Below are positions 3,775 through 7,373 of a stretch of DNA of 7,373 nt, piece by piece (position 1 is the first letter of the stretch; the number at the start of each line of letters is the position of its first letter). Below the pieces are notes generated by a model that saw nothing but the letters and a program-made list of their open reading frames with translations, was not told the origin of the DNA and ran no database searches. This DNA comes from an uncultured Lachnospiraceae bacterium (GTDB taxonomy: Bacteria; Bacillota; Clostridia; Lachnospirales; Lachnospiraceae), in NCBI GenBank assembly GCA_905236615.1, contig CAJORC010000101.1, forward strand, positions 1 through 7,373. Direction: 5' to 3'. Position numbers and translations under genes: made by a program.

Positions 3775-6774
3775 TTAAATCCTTCCTATCCTGCGTCGTT
3801 CCTTGCGAATACGTTCTTCAACCAGCTTGAATACCTTATCCGCCGTTCGTCTGATCTCAGCATCTGAAAGTTTCACATTCCTGTTTTCAACTTCCTTTTT
3901 CTCCGTCTCCTTTTTCTTTTCCTTAAACTGAATTTCTCCCATATTGTTCATATATGGTGAAAACATCGGATTCGTCCAGGTCTGCTCCTTTACGGGCATA
4001 GGATTCATAGTGTTCATTGGATTGACGGATTGCATCGGATTTGCATGACTCATCTGTTTCATAGGATTTCTGATGTCCATAGGACTTTCAATAACCGTTT
4101 CATCGAGCTCGCCCCTTATGAATTTTTCCGAACTGCTTAAGGGTTCATGCGTCTTTGGTGCCTCCATCTGTTTGCCGATCATGTTCTTCACGAGATCCGG
4201 ATAAGCTATTCCATACTCCATACTGATCGGCGGATAATTCATTATCTGATTTTTCTTATCTTCTGATTTTTTCTCTTCTTTTTTCTCTGCCTTAGTTACT
4301 ATTTTCGATAAATCCTTAAGTTCACGCTCATGTATCGCTCCGCCTCTAAAGGGTTCAGCTTTATCTTCCGGCTTTTCAAAAAGAAGATTTTCGAGTTTTT
4401 CAGGTCTGAAGCCCATTACCGACCTCGCATATCTTTTTCTTATGGCATTTATGCTTTCCGTATCCGTTCCCGGAAGTGCTGTCTGCACAAGCTTCGTGAT
4501 ATTCTTAAGGTCTTCCTCTCCATTGCCTTTAAATAACTTTATCGTTGCTATTTCTCTCGTTATCGGAGCAAGGGCATTTCTCACGCGCTCATTTATCTCT
4601 ATCGAACGCTCCAGTTCTTCTTTTCTTTTCTCCGCTTCGTTACGTTTTTTCTCTTCCTTTTCCCTTCTTCTCTTCTCCGACTCTGCCCTTTTCTCCTCAT
4701 CGGAAGTCCCGGCTGCTATAGTCTGCTTAAGCTCTCTTATATCTCTTTCCTGCTTCGCACTTGTAGCCATCAGCTTTGAGATTTCTTCATCCTTTTCTTT
4801 ATCCTGAAGGAGTATATCTTCAAGACTTTCAGGTGTATATCCCATCTGCCTTGATACATACTTTTCCCTTATCTCATTAGCTGATTCTGTGCTGTTCCAG
4901 GGTAATTCGCTCCTTATCAGCTTTGTGATATTCCTCAGTTCATCCCTGTTATTACCGCGAAGGAGTTTTATAAGGGCTATCTCTCTTGTCAGGGGATTCA
5001 GGGCATTCCTTATATTGTCGGTTACCCTTAAATTCTCCTCTAACTGTTTTCCCGTTTCCTCGATTTTTTTAATACCGGTTATCGTCCTGTCAATTTTTTC
5101 CGTAGCTTCTTTTGCCTTTAAGGTTTTTTCGATAATATCGGTTTTCTCAAGTTCTCTCGATATTATCTCTTTGGTGTTTAATTTACGCAGTTCCAGTTCT
5201 CTGCCATTAAACTCACTCAGGTTAAAATCCTTCGTATTCTGTCTTCCTCTGATTTCTTCCCTTTTCAGTTCAGTTTCACTATCTGTTCTGTCCTTTACAG
5301 CTTTAAGCGGTGTCATGATATCCCTGTCACCGAGGATTTTCTTTAATTCCCGTATTTCCCTTATCTGCTTTTCACTTACAAGTCTGCTCTCCTTGACCTT
5401 TTCTTCCAGAGCATTTGATATATTCAGGTTTTCTATATTCAGATTGCCAAAGCCCATCTCAGAATGTAAGTAACTGTTTCCAATCTGATTAATGATACTG
5501 CTTCCGGCTTCCGGAAGTATTTCCCTCAATATCCTGCTGATCTCTGTTCTTCCCGCCATTGGAAGTCTGTCAGTTCCCGCCCCCTGGCTCTTTCCTGACA
5601 TTATACCGTTCTTTATAACAGACATTCTGTTCATCATCCGGTTTAATGTTATTTCTCTTGTAACAGGCTCAAGTACATTTCTTATATTCTGAATATTCGA
5701 ATTTTCATAAATATTGTTTTCTGCAGCCTTATTGCCAACTCCTTTAGCACTTTCTTTTTCCCTGTTTCCGGGCTGCTCTTTTTTCTCCCTGAAATTCACA
5801 TGCAGAGGTGTATATATATCCGTTGAATTCAGGATTTCTTTTAAGTTCTTTATCTCCCTTATCTGACGGTCAACCGCCCTCTTGGTAGTCTTTGCAAGTT
5901 CTTCCGTCTCACGCGCCGAAGTTAATCCTGTCAGACCTTCCAGCTGTGCGATATCATATCTGTTCAGTCCTTCATTTATTGTATTGTTTGTATTGGTATA
6001 TATATTGTCAGCGAGAAAATTATTTCTCGTTATTTCCTCAGTATTATTTAAAATCCTGTCTAAAATGATATTCCTCTTTGCCGGAGAAATATCGTTTATA
6101 AAATTCCTGAGATTTCTTATATTCCGAATCTCATTCTCATTTGTCGATAATCTGATAATATCGGGACTGTTATACTTTTGTACCAGCTTAATGATCTCGT
6201 TTTTTTCCCTATTGACAATACTGTCCCCGTTTTGCCCCTTCAGCCATATCTGCTTCTGTCCTTCAATTATCTTTCCGATTTCTTTTAAAGCACGAATTTC
6301 CCGGTATCTTTTTACTACCGGTGAACTTTTATATATTGAGTTTTTTTCAAGTATTTCTAAACTTTTTTCAAGAAGAAGCCTTTCTCTCGTGATCTCTTTT
6401 TTTAAGACTTCTCTGTCTCTGTTGTTCTTCTCTTCTATTTCTTTTACAATTGTTTCCTTATCAATCTTTCGTCTGTTTTCCGCTTCCTTTTCAGCTTCCT
6501 TTTCCAAAGCCTGAAGATGTGAAACAACCATTTTGAAGGTAAGGTCATAATTCAGATTTACCTGACTTTTTCCTGTTTTAGGAAGATTTGCCTCTTCGTT
6601 TTCCTCAAGAAAATCAAGCTCTGTTGACGGGATATAGGGCTGCCCTGTTTGCGCCCTATCAATTATCTCCTGGGCAAAGCTTGCACAAAGCAGTGCCTCG
6701 GAAGAAATAAGTGCCGACGAATCTATTACTGACATATTCAATTTTGTCAATGCAATAGAACCGTCATTTCTCAT
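3775..6774 (-). CDS. Large coiled-coil, internally repeated CIS-associated protein, function unknown
   Basis: A 999-residue hydrophilic protein with no enzymatic motif, signal peptide or membrane segment that I can see. Layout: an N-terminal region (1-80) with a short Ala/Ser/Leu-rich stretch; a predicted coiled coil (about 90-165); four degenerate repeats (216-324, 359-490, 582-688, 726-826); a coiled linker between repeats two and three (491-581); an Arg/Lys/Glu-only helix (692-724); a Met/Pro 'NPM' tract (903-937); and a basic C-terminal helix (969-999). I place the start at 6774, not at the ATG six bases earlier. GGAGG lies six bases before 6774 but abuts the 6780 ATG, and 6774 gives an ATGA overlap with the tube gene stop, a classic coupling. 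It lies between the second tube gene and the LysM gene, where Afp/PVC carry only the very small Afp6. Possible roles are a length-setting or lumen protein, a tube-hub adaptor or an assembly factor. None is shown by sequence. Confidence 0.9.
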   Translation of the reverse strand: MRNDGSIALTKLNMSVIDSSALISSEALLCASFAQEIIDRAQTGQPYIPSTELDFLEENEEANLPKTGKSQVNLNYDLTFKMVVSHLQALEKEAEKEAENRRKIDKETIVKEIEEKNNRDREVLKKEITRERLLLEKSLEILEKNSIYKSSPVVKRYREIRALKEIGKIIEGQKQIWLKGQNGDSIVNREKNEIIKLVQKYNSPDIIRLSTNENEIRNIRNLRNFINDISPAKRNIILDRILNNTEEITRNNFLADNIYTNTNNTINEGLNRYDIAQLEGLTGLTSARETEELAKTTKRAVDRQIREIKNLKEILNSTDIYTPLHVNFREKKEQPGNREKESAKGVGNKAAENNIYENSNIQNIRNVLEPVTREITLNRMMNRMSVIKNGIMSGKSQGAGTDRLPMAGRTEISRILREILPEAGSSIINQIGNSYLHSEMGFGNLNIENLNISNALEEKVKESRLVSEKQIREIRELKKILGDRDIMTPLKAVKDRTDSETELKREEIRGRQNTKDFNLSEFNGRELELRKLNTKEIISRELEKTDIIEKTLKAKEATEKIDRTITGIKKIEETGKQLEENLRVTDNIRNALNPLTREIALIKLLRGNNRDELRNITKLIRSELPWNSTESANEIREKYVSRQMGYTPESLEDILLQDKEKDEEISKLMATSAKQERDIRELKQTIAAGTSDEEKRAESEKRRREKEEKKRNEAEKRKEELERSIEINERVRNALAPITREIATIKLFKGNGEEDLKNITKLVQTALPGTDTESINAIRKRYARSVMGFRPEKLENLLFEKPEDKAEPFRGGAIHERELKDLSKIVTKAEKKEEKKSEDKKNQIMNYPPISMEYGIAYPDLVKNMIGKQMEAPKTHEPLSSSEKFIRGELDETVIESPMDIRNPMKQMSHANPMQSVNPMNTMNPMPVKEQTWTNPMFSPYMNNMGEIQFKEKKKETEKKEVENRNVKLSDAEIRRTADKVFKLVEERIRKERRRIGRI
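3964..4068 (-). repeat. Met/Pro-rich 'NPM' tract in the coiled-coil protein
   Basis: Residues 903-937 carry five copies of Asn-Pro-Met, beginning at residues 903, 912, 918, 924 and 935, with extra Met residues between them and soon after (908, 923, and two more in the MNNMG that follows). The tract lies after the last helical repeat and before the basic C-terminal helix. It is probably unstructured. Methionine-rich flexible segments are unusual in tail proteins; the function is not known to me. Confidence 0.75.
4297..4599 (-). repeat. Protein-level repeat copy 4 of the coiled-coil protein
   Basis: Encodes residues 726-826. Anchors are RVRNALAPITREIATIKL, KGN, NITKLVQTALP, TESINAIR, SVMGFRPEKLENLLF (Met 787) and the weaker back end RELKDLSKIV. 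Copies 3 and 4 are the most similar pair, so they look like the most recent duplication or the most constrained modules. Confidence 0.8.
4711..5031 (-). repeat. Protein-level repeat copy 3 of the coiled-coil protein
   Basis: Encodes residues 582-688. Anchors are NIRNALNPLTREIALIKL, then RGN, NITKLIRSELP, TES-NEIR, RQMGYTPESLEDILL (Met 644) and RDIRELKQTI. It aligns with copy 4 without a gap from NAL through the MG(Y/F)-P-E-LE motif, both having 48 residues between the Thr of TRE and the Met. Confidence 0.8.
5305..5700 (-). repeat. Protein-level repeat copy 2 of the coiled-coil protein
   Basis: Encodes residues 359-490. It contains NIRNVLEPVTREITL at the front, EMGFGNLNIENL in the middle (Met 440) and KQIREIRELKKILGD followed by TPL at the back. 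Between the TRE and MGF anchors it is 20 residues longer than copies 3 and 4 (68 against 48). The extra is a Gly/Ser-rich segment around GIMSGKSQGAG. The back end is nearly the same as that of copy 1 in protein, and the DNA there is also recognisably similar. Confidence 0.7.
5803..6129 (-). repeat. Protein-level repeat copy 1 of the coiled-coil protein
   Basis: Encodes residues 216-324. This is the most diverged copy. Its front end, IRNLRNFINDISPAKRNIIL, aligns with copy 2 through a shared P-x-x-R-x-I-x-L-x-R pattern. Its back end, RQIREIKNLKEILNSTDIYTPL in two parts (303-313 and 314-324), is closely similar to copy 2, including the terminal TPL. A stray REIRALKEI at residues 158-166 just upstream suggests the remains of a further, earlier copy. 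Confidence 0.6.
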
Positions 6775-7208
6775 GTACATCCTCCATACATCAAAACAAT
6801 CCTGCTGATCGCAAGCTGCGGTGAATTACTGTCCATCTCCGGACCGGAATAACTTACAAGAACCGCATCAGTTATGTGCCAGCTTCTCATCTCATTTCCT
6901 GCTGCATCCTTAAGGCTAATGTCTCCGCTTGTCGGAAGGCTTACTCCGCTGTTCACATCACTTATCCATTCAGCAAAACTGTCTTTTTCCGTAACTGTTC
7001 CCTGTTCAAGTATCAGCTGCTGTGGAATAGCGTTTCCTACGAGAAAGTGCGGAGCCATGCTTCCGCCTTCAAAATAGGTTTCATATTCCAGTGCCATTCC
7101 CAAGCCCCTGACAGATGTAAATTTTCCGCTCAGTCCGCTTATACCACCGATATTAACTTCAAAATATGCACCCGATACATATTTGCTGATATCCTGCTGA
7201 TCTTTCAT
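6771..7208 (-). CDS. CIS tube protein, gp19 family (Afp5/Pvc5-like position)
   Basis: A 145-residue protein with the gp19 tail-tube pattern: FEVNIGG near residues 16-22, a V-RGLGM turn near 33-38, E-YFEGG at 43-49, the ILEQG strand at 66-70, FAEW at 78-81, ISLKDAAGNE at 97-106, SWHITDA at 109-115, and a final strand ending in YGG. The length is normal for the family. In Afp/PVC clusters a second tube paralogue (Afp5) sits just before the baseplate genes and joins the tube shaft to the hub. The position here, directly before the hub genes, suggests the same role, but that is inference from order. The ATG at 7208 has an AGAGG ribosome site five bases upstream. Its TGA stop overlaps the next start as ATGA. 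It differs from its upstream neighbour in C-terminal sequence, so the two are paralogues rather than a recent duplication. Confidence 0.92.
   Translation of the reverse strand: MKDQQDISKYVSGAYFEVNIGGISGLSGKFTSVRGLGMALEYETYFEGGSMAPHFLVGNAIPQQLILEQGTVTEKDSFAEWISDVNSGVSLPTSGDISLKDAAGNEMRSWHITDAVLVSYSGPEMDSNSPQLAISRIVLMYGGCT
6774..6785 (-). promoter_or_regulatory. Ribosome binding site and coupled start of the coiled-coil gene
   Basis: On the minus strand GGAGG (6781-6785) is followed by ATGTAC and then ATG at 6774. Six bases is the normal spacing for the second ATG, while the first ATG at 6780 touches the ribosome site. The second ATG forms ATGA with the stop of the tube gene. This decides the start and shortens the protein by two residues. 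Confidence 0.75.
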
Positions 7209-7227
7209 ATTAGCCTCTGTTTACTTC

Positions 7228-7373
7228 CTACTTCTTTTCTTCATTCGCCGGAGCCGGCGGAGGATTCTGTCGTCCCAGGCCGCTATAAGCAAACTCAATT
7301 GATTCCAAAAGCATCGAATTACCCTGTGCACTCATCTGTCCAAGTGAATATGAAACAGGATATGCCCCGTAAA
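7228..7373 (-). CDS. CIS inner tube protein, gp19 family (3' end only)
   Basis: Only the last 47 codons and a TAG stop are inside the window; the start lies beyond the right edge. The visible part reads YPVSYSLGQMSAQGNS and then ESIEFAYSGL. This matches the way gp19-family tail tube proteins end: a beta strand with P-V, then an acidic-hydrophobic strand closing on a Gly-Leu. Such proteins stack as hexameric rings to form the inner tube through which cargo passes when the sheath contracts. After the conserved end there is a tail of about 15 residues rich in Pro, Ala and Lys/Glu (PPPAPANEEKK), which is not part of the fold. The stop is 19 bases before the next gene, another tube protein, so the two are surely co-transcribed. 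Family assignment rests on a short fragment and on context; the reading frame itself is clear. Confidence 0.75.
   Translation of the reverse strand, partial: YGAYPVSYSLGQMSAQGNSMLLESIEFAYSGLGRQNPPPAPANEEKK

Noticed and set aside
4442..6514. Several long plus-strand open frames opposite the coiled-coil gene (up to about 210 codons), rich in Ser, Phe, Leu and Ile
   Set aside because: They mirror the Glu/Lys/Arg/Asn-rich minus-strand protein: GAA/AAA/AGA codons read backwards give Phe, Ser and Leu. They look like membrane proteins only for this reason, and the minus-strand gene has clear repeats, a ribosome site and operon position.
6775..6780. Start of the coiled-coil protein at the ATG at 6780
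   Set aside because: GGAGG abuts this ATG, which is too close; the ATG at 6774 has six-base spacing and an ATGA overlap.
1..7373. A type VI secretion system or a whole myophage prophage
   Set aside because: No TssB/C, TssJLM or other T6SS membrane genes and no capsid, terminase or lysis genes are seen. The gp19-type tube pair, CIS-tube/LysM protein and gp6-like start fit an Afp-like CIS better. The window is too short to exclude a phage tail remnant entirely.

Overview
The window is one strand of a contractile injection system (CIS) structural operon: an extracellular CIS / phage-tail-like particle of the Afp/PVC type. Every supported gene lies on the minus strand, so transcription runs from high to low coordinates. 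The genes are packed with gaps of 3 to 55 bases or a 4-base overlap. I see no promoter, terminator, RNA gene, transposon or CRISPR. Strong AGGAG-type ribosome binding sites, moderate-to-low GC and Lys/Glu/Ile/Asn-rich proteins fit a Firmicute, perhaps a clostridial or Lachnospiraceae-like gut bacterium. That assignment is inference and weak.

Layout in transcription order: the 3' end of a gp19-type inner tube gene (7228-7373, cut by the window edge); a second complete gp19-type tube gene (6771-7208); a 999-residue coiled-coil, internally repeated protein of unknown function (3775-6774); a CIS tube-cap/LysM protein like Afp7 (3045-3770); a gp27/late-control-D-like hub protein (1902-3023); a gp5/VgrG-like OB-fold and beta-helix spike (1110-1898); a gp25-like baseplate wedge protein (647-1054); and the 5' part of a gp6/baseplate-J-like wedge protein (1-628, cut by the window edge).

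Together these give the distal end of the machine: the tube, the hub it nucleates on, the central spike and the first wedge proteins. Sheath, tape measure, second wedge protein, fibre, AAA+ ATPase and effectors are not in the window.

The one piece not explained by the standard parts list is the 999-residue protein. It occupies the place where Afp/PVC clusters carry only a very small protein (Afp6). It contains at least four degenerate copies of a helical module of about 100-130 residues, a highly charged helix, a Met/Pro-rich 'NPM' tract and a basic C-terminal helix. Two smaller deviations are that hub and spike are separate genes rather than one Afp8-like fusion, and that no PAAR-tip gene sits between the gp25 and gp6 genes.
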